DNA of 64,000 nucleotides. Origin: Sinorhizobium fredii USDA 257 (GTDB lineage: Bacteria > Pseudomonadota > Alphaproteobacteria > Rhizobiales > Rhizobiaceae). The stretch covers positions 1,426,001 to 1,490,000 of the forward strand of contig NC_018000.1 of the NCBI RefSeq assembly GCF_000265205.3, read 5' to 3'. The notes below the pieces were generated by a model. It searched no databases and had not been told where the DNA came from. It worked only from the letters and a program-made list of their open reading frames with translations. Shown one piece after another: positions 43,493 through 52,756 of the stretch. The position numbers and the translations under genes are program-made. Each line of letters begins with the position of its first letter. Positions within the stretch are counted from its first letter, which is position 1.

Positions 43493-44412
43493 GCGCGACC
43501 CTTCAGATCGACATCGGCATCTGCACGTTCCGGCGGCCCGAACTCGCCGCGACGCTGCGATCGCTCGCGGCAATGACCGTACCCGCAAGGGCCACACTCC
43601 GCGTCATTATTGCCGACAACGACGCCACGCCGAGCGCCCGGGCGCTCGTCGAGGAGCTGCGGCCGGAGATGCCGTTCGACATCACCTATTTCCATTGCCC
43701 GGCCTCGAACATCTCGATCGCCCGCAACGCCTGTCTCGACAACAGCACCGGCGACCTGCTCGCCTTCATCGACGACGATGAGACCGCCTCGAGCGACTGG
43801 CTGGTGCGCCTCCTCGAAGAGGCGCAGGCGACCGGCGCGGACGCAGTTCTCGGCCCGGTCCGGGCCCACTACGCGCCCTCGGCCCCCGCCTGGATGCGCC
43901 GTGGCGATTTCCACTCGACATCGCCGGTCTGGGTCAAGGGCGAAATCCGCACCGGCTATACCTGCAACGTCCTGCTCAGGCCCAAGGCTCCGTCGCTCCA
44001 TGGCCGCCGCTTCAAGCTTTCGCTCGGCCGGAGCGGAGGCGAGGACACGGACTTCTTTACCGGCATGCATGAAGCCGGCGGAACGATCGCCTTTGCCGAA
44101 GATGCCTGGGTATATGAGCCGGTGCCGGAAAGCCGGGCCTCGCTTGCCTGGCTTGCCAAGCGCCGTTTCCGCTCCGGCCAGACCCACGGTCGGCTGCTGA
44201 CGGAAAATGCGCGCGGCGGCCAGCCCCTCAACCTTGCGCTCGCCGCCTCGAAGGCTGCCTTTTGTACATTCGCAGCGGTTCTTTGCCTGCCCTCGCCTGT
44301 CCGGCGAAATCGCTATGCGCTGCGCGCCGTCCTGCATGCCGGCGTGATCAGCGGTCTCCTCGGGCATAAGGCGCTCGAGCAATATGGAGCGGCCGAGGTG
44401 ACCTCCCAATGA
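43489..44412 (+). CDS. exoM: Glucosyltransferase ExoM
   Basis: A 307-residue GT2 enzyme that adds the fourth sugar of the repeat in S. meliloti. Visible motifs are IGICTFRRPELAATL at the start, IADNDATPSARALVEEL near residues 37-53 and FIDDDETASSDWLVR near 89-103 (the DDD metal-binding motif). The end carries a short hydrophobic region (AAFCTFAAVLCLPSP). The gene overlaps exoA by four bases upstream and exoO by four downstream. It is cytoplasmic or membrane-associated. Confidence 0.92.
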   Translation: MSATLQIDIGICTFRRPELAATLRSLAAMTVPARATLRVIIADNDATPSARALVEELRPEMPFDITYFHCPASNISIARNACLDNSTGDLLAFIDDDETASSDWLVRLLEEAQATGADAVLGPVRAHYAPSAPAWMRRGDFHSTSPVWVKGEIRTGYTCNVLLRPKAPSLHGRRFKLSLGRSGGEDTDFFTGMHEAGGTIAFAEDAWVYEPVPESRASLAWLAKRRFRSGQTHGRLLTENARGGQPLNLALAASKAAFCTFAAVLCLPSPVRRNRYALRAVLHAGVISGLLGHKALEQYGAAEVTSQ

Positions 44413-45443
44413 GCGCGCCCATCAACGAATCTATGAACGAGCTTACCCCGGACGTCACATTCGTCGTTGCCGCCTACAATGCCGCCGACACGATCACTCG
44501 TGCCGTCGCCAGTGCCCTTGCCCAGGAGGGCGTCGCGGTCGAGGTGATCGTCGTCGACGATTGCTCCTCGGATGCGACCGCCGCTCTGGTCACGGCGATC
44601 GACGACCCTAGAGTCCGGCTCATTGCGCTCGAACGCAACCGCGGTCCGGGCGGGGCCCGCAATGCGGGCTTCGAGGCGGCACGCGGCCGATGGATCGCCG
44701 TTCTCGATTCCGATGACACGGTGCGCCCCGGACGGCTGGCGCGCATGATTGCGCGTGCCGAAGCGACCGGAGCGCAGATCGTCGTCGACAATCTCGACGT
44801 GCTGTCGCTCGACGGCAGCAATGTCCGGATGTTCGAGGACGCCGAGCTCGAGGCGCTGCCCGAACTGACGCTGCCGGCCTTTATCGAGTCGAATGTGATT
44901 TTCCGCTCCGAACACAATTTCGGCTACATGAAGCCGGTGTTCCAGCGCCGCTTCCTCGCCGAACATGGCCTTTCCTTCGACGAGTCGCTGAGGATCGGCG
45001 AAGACTACATCCTGCTTGCATCGGCGCTTGCCTGCGGCGGGCGCTGCGCCGTCGAGCCCTCGACCGGCTACACCTACCACATCCGCGAGGGCTCGATCTC
45101 GCGGGTGCTGAAGCTCGAGCACATCGACGCGATGATGGCGGCCGACGAGACGTTCCTGCACCGTTACGCGCTCGATCCGCTGTCGCAAAGGATGCAGCGC
45201 AAGCGTGCGCGCGGATTTCGCCAAGCGCGCTCGTTTCTTCTCCTCATCGAGCACCTGAAATTGAGATCGTTGGCTGGAGCGCTGAAGACCGCGCTCGCCG
45301 ACCCGCTTGCGCTTCGGCATCTCAGGATGCCGATCGCCGCGCGATTGCGCCGCCTGGCGGCGCGGGCGCCGCAACCCGCCCCGATCACGGTGTCGGCTGA
45401 ACGATCCCCGCTGGGCAATGATCCTCACACAAGCAAAGGATAA
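44409..45443 (+). CDS. exoO: Glucosyltransferase ExoO
   Basis: A 344-residue GT2 enzyme, [20 protein letters not shown]..., adding the fifth sugar of the repeat in S. meliloti. [12 protein letters not shown] is near residues 48-59 and [16 protein letters not shown] near 97-112. It is closely similar to ExoU (37271-38296) in these regions (the same NAADTI entry and GPGGARN/GPAAARN block), so the two are paralogues. It overlaps exoM. The stop is five bases before the exoN ATG. Confidence 0.92.
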   Translation: MSAPINESMNELTPDVTFVVAAYNAADTITRAVASALAQEGVAVEVIVVDDCSSDATAALVTAIDDPRVRLIALERNRGPGGARNAGFEAARGRWIAVLDSDDTVRPGRLARMIARAEATGAQIVVDNLDVLSLDGSNVRMFEDAELEALPELTLPAFIESNVIFRSEHNFGYMKPVFQRRFLAEHGLSFDESLRIGEDYILLASALACGGRCAVEPSTGYTYHIREGSISRVLKLEHIDAMMAADETFLHRYALDPLSQRMQRKRARGFRQARSFLLLIEHLKLRSLAGALKTALADPLALRHLRMPIAARLRRLAARAPQPAPITVSAERSPLGNDPHTSKG

Positions 45444-45447
45444 CAAA

Positions 45448-46353
45448 ATGGACCGCATCAGGACCGTCAGGAAAGCAGTGATCCCGGTCGCAGGAAACGG
45501 AACGAGGTTCCTTCCCGCGACAAAGGCCGTGCCGAAGGAAATGTTGACGATCGTCGATCGCCCCGTCGTCCAATACGCGGTCGACGAGGCGCGTCAGGCC
45601 GGCATCGAGCACATCGTCTTCGTCACCAGCCGCAACAAGCAGGTGATCGAGGACCATTTCGACGACTCGCCCGAACTTATCTCGTCGCTGTCGCGCTCGG
45701 GCAAGAACGCGCAAATCTCCGAGCTCGAAGCCATGTTGCCGGCGGCCGGCTCGGTCAGCTTCACGCGCCAGCAGGCGCCGCTCGGCCTTGGCCACGCCGT
45801 CTGGTGCGCGCGCGACCTGATCGGCGACGAGCCCTTCGCATTGCTGCTGCCGGATATGGTGTCCTTCGGGGCGCGCGGCTGCATGGCCGGACTCATGGAC
45901 CTCTATCGCGAGGTCGGCGGCAACGTCGTCGCGGTCGAGCAGTGTGCACCCGAAGAGGCGTCGAAATATGGTATCGTCGGCAAGGGAGAAACCGTGCGCC
46001 ACGGTTTCTCGGTGTCCGAGATGGTGGAAAAGCCGCCGGCGGGCCAGGCGCCGTCCAACTATTATCTCAACGGCCGCTATATCCTGCAGCCGGAGATCTT
46101 CTCCATTCTCGCGCACCAGACGCGCGGTGCCGGCAACGAAATCCAGCTGACCGACGGCATGCTGACGCTTTCGGCGTCCCAGTCCTTCCACGCCCATCCC
46201 TATGAAGGCCGCACCTTCGACTGCGGCTCGAAGCAGGGCTTCATCGAGGCCAATGTCGCCTTCGCGCTCGCCCGCGCCGATATCGGCGACATCGTGTTCG
46301 AATCCGTTCGTGAGATCGTCCTGTCTCACGAAAGCCGCATCCGGGCGGCATAA
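45448..46353 (+). CDS. exoN: UTP-glucose-1-phosphate uridylyltransferase (ExoN)
   Basis: A 301-residue enzyme making UDP-glucose from UTP and glucose-1-phosphate, the precursor for all glucosyl additions. The nucleotidyltransferase signature [18 protein letters not shown] is at about residues 17-34. Further GalU-type motifs are [21 protein letters not shown] and [20 protein letters not shown] precedes the ATG. It is probably co-transcribed with exoK-O. A strong hairpin separates it from exoP. Confidence 0.94.
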   Translation: MDRIRTVRKAVIPVAGNGTRFLPATKAVPKEMLTIVDRPVVQYAVDEARQAGIEHIVFVTSRNKQVIEDHFDDSPELISSLSRSGKNAQISELEAMLPAAGSVSFTRQQAPLGLGHAVWCARDLIGDEPFALLLPDMVSFGARGCMAGLMDLYREVGGNVVAVEQCAPEEASKYGIVGKGETVRHGFSVSEMVEKPPAGQAPSNYYLNGRYILQPEIFSILAHQTRGAGNEIQLTDGMLTLSASQSFHAHPYEGRTFDCGSKQGFIEANVAFALARADIGDIVFESVREIVLSHESRIRAA

Positions 46354-46361
46354 GCGCAAAC

Positions 46362-46389
46362 CTTCGGCGGCCGAAAACGGCCGCCGAAG
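46362..46389 (+). terminator. Perfect 12-bp hairpin between exoN and exoP
   Basis: CTTCGGCGGCCG (46362-46373) and CGGCCGCCGAAG (46378-46389) flank an AAAA loop, eight bases after the exoN stop. A CTGATCAG-centred near-palindrome follows at 46404-46425. There is no T-run. It may partly end the exoK-N message or protect its 3' end so that exoP is set separately. Confidence 0.55.
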
Positions 46390-46483
46390 CTGCAGCGCCG
46401 CGCGTCTGATCAGGCGCGCAAAGGCCGCAGCACTTTGAAAGACTGCATATTTTTAAGAATATGCAGGAGGACCGGAGAAAAAG

Positions 46484-48850
46484 ATGAACAGAACGGCCCC
46501 CATGAAACAGAGAAGTGTACCCTTGAGCGTTGTGCCTCGCGAAGAGCAGTCGGACGGCTTTATCGATCTCGACCGTCTGCTGGCTGTCGTCGTCCGCAGG
46601 GCAAGGCTCGTTGCGGCTTTTGTGGTGCTCTTCATTCTGCTGGGGGCCGCGTACCTCTCGTTCGCGACACCATTCTACACCTCGCTGACACAGATCCTCC
46701 TCGACGACAACCTGTCGAAATACGCCGAGGAAGAACCGGTGCCGACGAACAGCCAGATGCTCGACACACAGATTGCCAGCGCGGTCGAGATCCTGAAATC
46801 CGGGGAACTTGCGCTGCGCGTGGTCGACAAGCTCAACCTTTCGGAGAACGATACGCTCGTCAATCCGCCCCGATCCCCCGCCACCGTCGTCAAGGATTGG
46901 CTGAAGACGGCGACCGGTCTCTTTTCCGGCGGCCCGGGTGTCTCCGAGGAAGCGGCGCGAAACGGTCGCCGGCTGAAGGCCGCCGCCCTCCTGCAGCAAT
47001 CGCTCTATGTGGAACGCGTCGGCCGCAGTTCGGTGATTGCGCTGTCCTATCGCTCGAGCGATCAGCAGCTTGCTCGAAATGTCGTCAGTACCTATGCCGC
47101 CGCCTATCTGACGGACCAGCTGAACGCCAACTTCGAAGCGACGGAACGGGCCTCGGTGTGGCTGCAGGAGCGGCTTGCCGATCTTCGGCAGCGCTCGCAG
47201 GCGGCCGCTCTCGAGGTCGAACAATTCCGCAGCGCGAACGGGCTGACCGCCGCGCGCGGCGAACTGATGTCCGAACAGCAACTCTCCGATCTAAACAGTC
47301 AGTTGATCGTCGCCCAGGCGGACACGGCCAGCGCCTCGGCGCGGTACGAGCAGTTCAAGTCGATCATCGATCAAGGGCAGGACGCCGGCGTCAACAATGC
47401 CACCATCTCTCCCAAGGAGGGTGACAATTCGGTGATCCGCGATCTCAGGACGCGTTATCTCGCCATCGGCAAGCGCGAGCAGGAGGTCGCCCAGAATTTC
47501 GGCGAGGACCACCCGCAGGCGGTGTCGCTCAGGGCCGAGAAGAGTGACATCGGACGGCAGATCTACCAGGAACTGCAGCAACTGACAGCAAGCTACAAGA
47601 ACGAGTTCGAAGTCGCGCGCTCGCGCGAGGCCTCGCTGCGCAAGAGCATCGAGGGAATCACCGGCAAAAACTCCGACGCCAGCAAGTCGCTCGTGCAGTT
47701 GCGGGAGTTGGAGCAGAAGTCGGCGGCGCTGAAGACGCTCTATGAATCCTATCTCGGCCGCTATGAACAGGCGACCCAGCAGCAGTCCTTCCCGATCGCC
47801 AAGGCACGCGTTATTTCCGAGGCCGGCGTCCCGACCGCACCGTCGAGCCCAAAGAAGACCATGACGTTGGCACTTTCGGCCGTGCTCGGCCTGATGGTCG
47901 GCGGCGCCTATGCCGCGTTCCTCGAGTTCCGCGAAAGAACCTTCCGTCTCGAGGGTGAAGTGCGTTCCGTGCTCGGGCACCGCTCGCTCGGCTACGTTCC
48001 GCTCATCGGCACGCGGACGAAGAAAACGACAGAGCTGGTACGCGCCCGCTTCGGATCGGACCGGCAGCCGCACGATCCATCCCATGAGGCCACCCCATTC
48101 CAGCGTCTCTCTCGCGTCGTGCTCGACGCACCGCGATCCGCCTTCGCGGAAACGTTCCGGAATGCCAAGCTCGCCTGCGATCATATGCTGCCGGGCAACG
48201 AGAGCCGCGTCATCGCGATTGTCTCCGCCCTTCCGGACGAGGGCAAGTCGATCGTCGCCGCGAATTTCGCGGCACTCTTGGCCTCGAGCGGCAAGCGGAC
48301 CCTGCTGATCGACGCCGACATCCGCAAGCCGGGGCTCACCCAGATGATCACGCCCGCCCCGCGCACGGGGTTGGTCGAGACGCTCACGGGAGAGGCGACC
48401 TGGCCTGCCGGCGTCAAGGTGGATCAGCGTACGAAGCTCGCGATTCTGCCGGCCGGCGGCGGAGCGGCGGATCGCAGGCACCAGAGCAATGAGTTGCTCG
48501 CCTCCCCGGCCATGGCGGGGCTCATCGAGAATGCCCGCAACTCCTTCGACTACGTCGTGGTCGATCTCGCCGCCCTTGCTCCCGTCGTCGACGCGAAGGC
48601 CTTCACGCCGCTCGCCGACGGCGTCCTCTTCGTCGTCGAATGGGGCCGTACGCCATCGAGGCTCGTTCGGGACCTGCTCAATTCCGAGCCGCAGATCGAT
48701 GCGAAGGTCCTCGGCGTGATCCTCAACAAGACCGATATGGACGAACTCGAGAAATATAGCGATTTCGGCGGGGCGGAAAAATATCGGCACCGCTACGGCA
48801 AGTATTATATCGAGCAGGGTATCACCGACAACCGACACACTGCCGCTTGA
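46484..48850 (+). CDS. exoP: Exopolysaccharide polymerisation/chain-length protein with BY-kinase domain (ExoP)
   Basis: A 788-residue inner-membrane protein that controls chain length and export. The N-terminal Wzz domain has two membrane helices (AAFVVLFILLGAAYLSF near 43-60 and LALSAVLGLMVGGAYAAFLE near 462-482) flanking a large periplasmic coiled coil. The C-terminal tyrosine kinase has Walker A-like ALPDEGKSIVAAN near 585-597 and LIDADIRKPG near 613-622. The C-terminus is tyrosine-rich (KYSDFGGAEKYRHRYGKYY) for autophosphorylation. AGGAGGACCGG precedes the ATG. It works with ExoF and ExoQ. Confidence 0.94.
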   Translation: MNRTAPMKQRSVPLSVVPREEQSDGFIDLDRLLAVVVRRARLVAAFVVLFILLGAAYLSFATPFYTSLTQILLDDNLSKYAEEEPVPTNSQMLDTQIASAVEILKSGELALRVVDKLNLSENDTLVNPPRSPATVVKDWLKTATGLFSGGPGVSEEAARNGRRLKAAALLQQSLYVERVGRSSVIALSYRSSDQQLARNVVSTYAAAYLTDQLNANFEATERASVWLQERLADLRQRSQAAALEVEQFRSANGLTAARGELMSEQQLSDLNSQLIVAQADTASASARYEQFKSIIDQGQDAGVNNATISPKEGDNSVIRDLRTRYLAIGKREQEVAQNFGEDHPQAVSLRAEKSDIGRQIYQELQQLTASYKNEFEVARSREASLRKSIEGITGKNSDASKSLVQLRELEQKSAALKTLYESYLGRYEQATQQQSFPIAKARVISEAGVPTAPSSPKKTMTLALSAVLGLMVGGAYAAFLEFRERTFRLEGEVRSVLGHRSLGYVPLIGTRTKKTTELVRARFGSDRQPHDPSHEATPFQRLSRVVLDAPRSAFAETFRNAKLACDHMLPGNESRVIAIVSALPDEGKSIVAANFAALLASSGKRTLLIDADIRKPGLTQMITPAPRTGLVETLTGEATWPAGVKVDQRTKLAILPAGGGAADRRHQSNELLASPAMAGLIENARNSFDYVVVDLAALAPVVDAKAFTPLADGVLFVVEWGRTPSRLVRDLLNSEPQIDAKVLGVILNKTDMDELEKYSDFGGAEKYRHRYGKYYIEQGITDNRHTAA

Positions 48851-48930
48851 CCAACGGACAAGTGGCCGTCGGATGGCGGCCGCCATACCTGCGGTCGAGG
48901 CGAATGAGCCAGGTAGCGACCTTTACTGCC

Positions 48931-49749
48931 TCACCGAGGCCACCATTCATGAAAATGGTGGACCGGTCCCCGCCCCTCTCCCACCTTCAGCCTGTCGGCG
49001 GCGGAGATCGCCGCGTGCAGATAGGTCTTCGCGGCGCCTGCCGCCTCGGCGAGTGACTGCCCCATGGCAAGACCGGCGGCGATGGCGGCCGAGAGCGTAC
49101 AGCCGGTGCCGTGATCGTTACGTGTCTCGACGCGCCTGGCGGGGAACCGGATGAGCCCAACGCCATCGAAGAACAGATCGGTGGCGTCGCTGCCCTTCCG
49201 ATGCCCTCCCTTGATCAACACAGAGCTAGCGCCCGACCTCATCAGCGCTTCGGCCTGGCGGGCCATCTCGGCTTCGTCCTCAGCAATCGGGCGGCCGGTG
49301 AGAAGTGCCGCTTCCGGCAGATTGGGCGTGACGACGATGGCCAGTGGCAGAAGCTCCTGCGCGAGCGCGGCCATGGCATCCGGCTGCAGCAACGGGTCGC
49401 CGGAGGTTGCAACCATCACCGGGTCGACGACCGCTTTTCTGTCGAAGCGGCGCAATCCTTCGGCGATGGCGATGATGGTCTCCCGGCGCGAGACCATGCC
49501 GATCTTGACCGCCTTCACGTCGAGATCGGAAAAGACCGCGTCGATCTGTGCGGCCACGATATCTGGCGAGACGTCCTCGACGGCGATCACACCCTTGGTA
49601 TTCTGAGCCGTGATCGCCGTAACGACGCTGGCGCCGTAGACGCCAAGGGCCGAAAAGGTCTTGAGATCGGCCTGGATACCGGCCCCGCCGCCAGAATCCG
49701 ATCCGGCAATCGTGAGGGCGATCGACGGGAAGGTAGAATGAGGCAGCAT
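48931..49749 (-). CDS. thiD: Bifunctional hydroxymethylpyrimidine/phosphomethylpyrimidine kinase (ThiD)
   Basis: A 272-residue ribokinase-fold kinase that makes HMP-pyrophosphate for thiamine. The substrate/ATP motifs are visible: [18 protein letters not shown] near residues 15-32, [15 protein letters not shown] near 105-119 and the catalytic [18 protein letters not shown] near 224-241. It is convergent with exoP, so it is not part of the exo operon. A TPP riboswitch lies between positions 49810 and 49892 upstream, which gives direct feedback by thiamine pyrophosphate. Confidence 0.95.
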   Translation of the reverse strand: MLPHSTFPSIALTIAGSDSGGGAGIQADLKTFSALGVYGASVVTAITAQNTKGVIAVEDVSPDIVAAQIDAVFSDLDVKAVKIGMVSRRETIIAIAEGLRRFDRKAVVDPVMVATSGDPLLQPDAMAALAQELLPLAIVVTPNLPEAALLTGRPIAEDEAEMARQAEALMRSGASSVLIKGGHRKGSDATDLFFDGVGLIRFPARRVETRNDHGTGCTLSAAIAAGLAMGQSLAEAAGAAKTYLHAAISAADRLKVGEGRGPVHHFHEWWPR

Positions 49750-49809
49750 TGTCGATCTCCCAATTGGAGACCCAGGTGAAGGCGAAGACGTCGTGAGGGA
49801 AGCCTCTTT

Positions 49810-49892
49810 CCGTTCCTACGCCGGCATGACCCGGATCAGGTTCAAGGGTCCGGCTTACCGCCGTCTCAGCGCCGCTCGGCGCTCCCCTCGGA
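49810..49892 (-). promoter_or_regulatory. TPP riboswitch (THI element) upstream of thiD
   Basis: On the minus strand the leader carries the conserved pieces in order: GGGGAGC, then CTGAGA, then ACCCTTGAACCTGATC, then GCCGGCGTAGGAA. These match the thiamine pyrophosphate aptamer. It lies 61 bases before the thiD ATG. Binding of TPP should shut off thiD; whether this happens at termination or translation cannot be decided by eye. Confidence 0.93.
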
Positions 49893-50116
49893 ATGGCGGC
49901 ATTCTATGCGGCAGCGGTGCTGCGGTGTCAACGTGGATATCGACTACCGATGCTTGCGGCCGAGCCTGAAATCGCCAAGAGGAAGATTTTTCTCCGAATC
50001 CTCAAAATCACGCTGCGGCTATTTCCCTTAAGGCCCGCGATCGCGCGTTTCCTCCTCGAAAACTCCGTTGTTTGCGCTATCCTTGGGCATTCCCGCCGAC
50101 CCGAAAGGAGCAAGCC

Positions 50117-50776
50117 ATGAGCCTCCGCATCAACGAAACCGCCCCTGATTTCACCGCCGAGACGACGCAGGGCACGATCAATTTCCATGAATGGATCGGC
50201 GACGGCTGGGCCGTCCTCTTCTCGCATCCGAAGAATTTCACGCCCGTCTGCACCACCGAACTCGGCGCCATGGCCGGGATCGAAGGCGAATTCCGCAAGC
50301 GCGGCGTCAAGATCATCGGCATTTCGGTCGATCCGGTCGACAGCCACGCGAAATGGAAGAACGACATCAAGGTCGCAACCGGCTTCGATGTCGAATATCC
50401 GCTGATCGGCGACCGGGATCTGAAGATCGCCAAGCTCTACGACATGCTGCCGGCCGGCGCCGGCGACACGTCCGAGGGCCGCACCCCGGCCGACAATGCC
50501 ACCGTGCGCTCGGTCTATGTCATTGGACCGGACAAGAAGATCAAACTGATCCTCACCTATCCGATGACCACCGGCCGCAACTTCAACGAAATCCTGCGCG
50601 CCATCGATTCCATCCAGCTCACCGCCAAGCACCAGGTCGCAACGCCGGCAAACTGGAAACAAGGCGAGGACGTCATCATCACGGCGGCCGTATCCAACGA
50701 GGACGCAATTCAGCGCTTCGGCTCGTTCGATACCGTACTGCCCTATCTTAGGAAGACCAAGCAGCCGACCGCCTGA
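50117..50776 (+). CDS. 1-Cys peroxiredoxin (AhpC/Prx6 family)
   Basis: A 219-residue thiol peroxidase. The peroxidatic cysteine is in NFTPVCTTELG at about residues 40-50 (PVCTTE is the standard motif). The longer C-terminal arm (NWKQGEDVIITAAVSNEDA) is characteristic of the Prx6 subgroup, where a resolving cysteine is usually absent. It reduces peroxides with a partner thiol. AAAGGAGCAAGCC precedes the ATG. It stands as a single plus-strand gene with a strong hairpin terminator after it, facing the serine hydrolase gene. Confidence 0.94.
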   Translation: MSLRINETAPDFTAETTQGTINFHEWIGDGWAVLFSHPKNFTPVCTTELGAMAGIEGEFRKRGVKIIGISVDPVDSHAKWKNDIKVATGFDVEYPLIGDRDLKIAKLYDMLPAGAGDTSEGRTPADNATVRSVYVIGPDKKIKLILTYPMTTGRNFNEILRAIDSIQLTAKHQVATPANWKQGEDVIITAAVSNEDAIQRFGSFDTVLPYLRKTKQPTA

Positions 50777-50808
50777 GGCTGTTCCGCGCACGCCGGTCGA
50801 ACCGACAA

Positions 50809-50837
50809 TCGCGAAAGGCTCGTTCAGCCTTTCGCGA
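50809..50837. terminator. Bidirectional hairpin between peroxiredoxin and serine hydrolase genes
   Basis: TCGCGAAAGGCT at 50809-50820 and AGCCTTTCGCGA at 50826-50837 form a perfect 12-bp stem with a 5-base loop, located between convergent genes. A short pyrimidine tail (CTTCCC) follows on the plus strand. It is a likely transcription boundary. Confidence 0.65.
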
Positions 50838-50884
50838 CTTCCCGTGATCCAGCCACCCGACATCGGCTCGCCGCAGCCGTGGTA

Positions 50885-51892
50885 TCAATCGGTTTTCACC
50901 GCGCTTACGATCTCCGCCAGAACGCCATGCAATGCGTCGCGATATCCGTTGCGCGCCGAGGGGCCGCTCTCCTCGGACGTCATGACGACGGTGAGCTTCA
51001 GCGCCGGGACGATGTAGAGCATCTGGCCACCGTAGCCCCAGGCGAAGTGAACGGTCTCGCCGCCGATCTGCCGGGCGAACCAGCCATAGCCGTAGGCGTC
51101 GCCGGAAAAGTAGGAGTTCGTGCGCGGTTGCCACGAAAGATCGATCCAGTCTGCCGGAACGACTTGCCGTCCATCGGCCGTCCGACCGCCTTTGCGGTAT
51201 AGCTCACCGAAGGCGAGCAGTGATCTTGCGCTCATCGCCATCTGGTTGCCGCCGAGATAGATGCCCTGCGGATCGCGTTCCCAGGCGCCGATCCTGAAGC
51301 CCTGAACCGGGCCGAGCCAATCGCGCGCGAGCGCGAGCGTCGACTTGCCGCCAACCTTCGTCAGGATCGCCGAAAGCAGATGCGTGGACGCCGTCGAGTA
51401 GAGCATCCGGCCGCCCGGTTCGTCGGCGAAGGGCTGTGCGAGCGCGAAACGGACCCAGTTGCGGCTCGACACCCAACGGCCGTAATTCGGGCCCGACAGG
51501 CGGCCAAGTCCGGCCTGCATGGAAAGCAGGTTTCCGATCGTGATGTCGTTGACCCGCGGGTCCGCCGACGAGGGCAGATCTTCCTTCAGAAGCGGCGCGA
51601 TCTTCTGCTCAGGGCCGTCGAGAAGACCCTTGTCGATCGCGATTCCGACGAGTGCCGAAATGATCGATTTCGATGCGGATTTGATATTGGTCGACTCGCC
51701 CGGCGCGTGGCCGCGATAGCCCTGTTCGGCGATTGTTTCACCGTCACGCGCGACGATGACTGTCTTCAGGGGTCTCAGCTCGTCTCGGTCGGCAAGCCCC
51801 TTCAGCAGTTCCGGAACCGCAGCGGGCTGTTCGGCCGCAGCGGACGAAAGCGAAAGCAAGAGCGATAGGACGACGGCCATCAACCTGATCAT
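50885..51892 (-). CDS. Serine hydrolase of the beta-lactamase family (class C-like)
   Basis: A 335-residue secreted protein. The signal peptide is MIRLMAVVLSLLLSLSSAAA (cleaved near AEQ). The catalytic serine and lysine lie in KSASKSIISALVG (SxxK, near residues 71-74), and the later YAYGYGWFARQIG-like and HFAWGYGGQML segments resemble the third motif region of esterase/DD-peptidase-type members. The substrate cannot be deduced; true beta-lactamase activity is not implied. The ATG at 51892 follows GGAAG; a longer in-frame reading lacks a ribosome site. It is convergent with the peroxiredoxin gene. Confidence 0.88.
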   Translation of the reverse strand: MIRLMAVVLSLLLSLSSAAAEQPAAVPELLKGLADRDELRPLKTVIVARDGETIAEQGYRGHAPGESTNIKSASKSIISALVGIAIDKGLLDGPEQKIAPLLKEDLPSSADPRVNDITIGNLLSMQAGLGRLSGPNYGRWVSSRNWVRFALAQPFADEPGGRMLYSTASTHLLSAILTKVGGKSTLALARDWLGPVQGFRIGAWERDPQGIYLGGNQMAMSARSLLAFGELYRKGGRTADGRQVVPADWIDLSWQPRTNSYFSGDAYGYGWFARQIGGETVHFAWGYGGQMLYIVPALKLTVVMTSEESGPSARNGYRDALHGVLAEIVSAVKTD

Positions 51893-52001
51893 GCTTCCGC
51901 ACCTAATGCGAACAGGCGGTGAAATCATCACACGCGCCCACAACTCACGACGAATTGAAAGGGTTTCTCTCCGCGACCCAGCCCCACCCGTCCTGCCATT
52001 T

Positions 52002-52642
52002 TCAGGCACGATGGGTGGCGAGCAAGCCAATGACCTCTTCATCGGTCAACTGCTCGAAATCACGATAGAAGTAGCCGATCGCGCCCAACATCCGCGGTTG
52101 AATCGGACACACGACTTCATCCGCCTCCTTCTCCAGCTCGGCGATGGCACTGGGCGGTGCGACCGACACCGCGACGACGATTTTCGCGGGCATCCGCGCC
52201 TTGAGCCCGGCCACGGCGGCCCGTATGGTCGCGCCGGTCGCAATCCCGTCATCGACGACGATGGCGACGCGCCCGGCGATCTCCAGCGGTGCGCGGCCGG
52301 CGAAGTATCGAGGCGGCGGCGTTCGATGTCGGCGAGCTCCCTCTGACAGATGGCGTCGAACTCGGCGTCCGAAATCCCGGCAAGGCGGATCGTCTCCTCG
52401 TTGCGGACGACCGCCGGCCTGCTGCCGTCGATGACCGCGCCCATGGCGAGTTCCGGCTGCCACGGGACGCCGATCTTGCGCACCAACAGGAGATCGAGCG
52501 GAGCGCCGAGTTGGCGCGCAACCTCCACCGCAGCGGGCACGCCTCCGCGGGGCAGGGCCAGTACGACGGCCTCCTGCCCGCGGTAGGCATCTAGGGCCTT
52601 CGCCAATTCCTTTCCCGCTTCCGAGCGATCCGAGAAACGCAC
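52002..52642 (-). pseudogene. Phosphoribosyltransferase-family gene with a frame break
   Basis: The N-terminal half is read from ATG 52642: MRFSDRSEAGKELAKALDAY, then LALPRGGVPAAVEVARQLG and ISDAEFDAICQRELADIERR. Near 52308-52322 the coding sense moves to the neighbouring frame, which carries YFAGRAPLEIAGRVAIVVDD and GIATGATIRAAVAGLKA, the PRPP-binding motif, and ends at 52002. One extra base in the GGC/CGG-rich run repairs it to about 213 residues, a normal length. As read, no single product has both halves. Either a recent lesion or a base-calling error in a repetitive run. Confidence 0.75.
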
Positions 52643-52756
52643 GGGCCGTGTCTCCCTTCCTGTTCGAGTTTCGTGCCGCGCAGCCGCTGTCGAGGCACTG
52701 CTGAAGCAGAGATAACCGCGCCGTTCGCTTCGAAGTTCCGGATTTGGCGGCTGTGA

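Noticed and set aside
47291..48886. 531-codon minus-strand frame opposite exoP
   Set aside because: It is antisense to the kinase domain of ExoP and has no ribosome site or domain.
48940..48965. CCACCATT/AATGGTGG hairpin at the 3' end of thiD
   Set aside because: It is inside the thiD coding sequence with no T-run. It may aid termination between thiD and exoP, but this is not supported enough to list.
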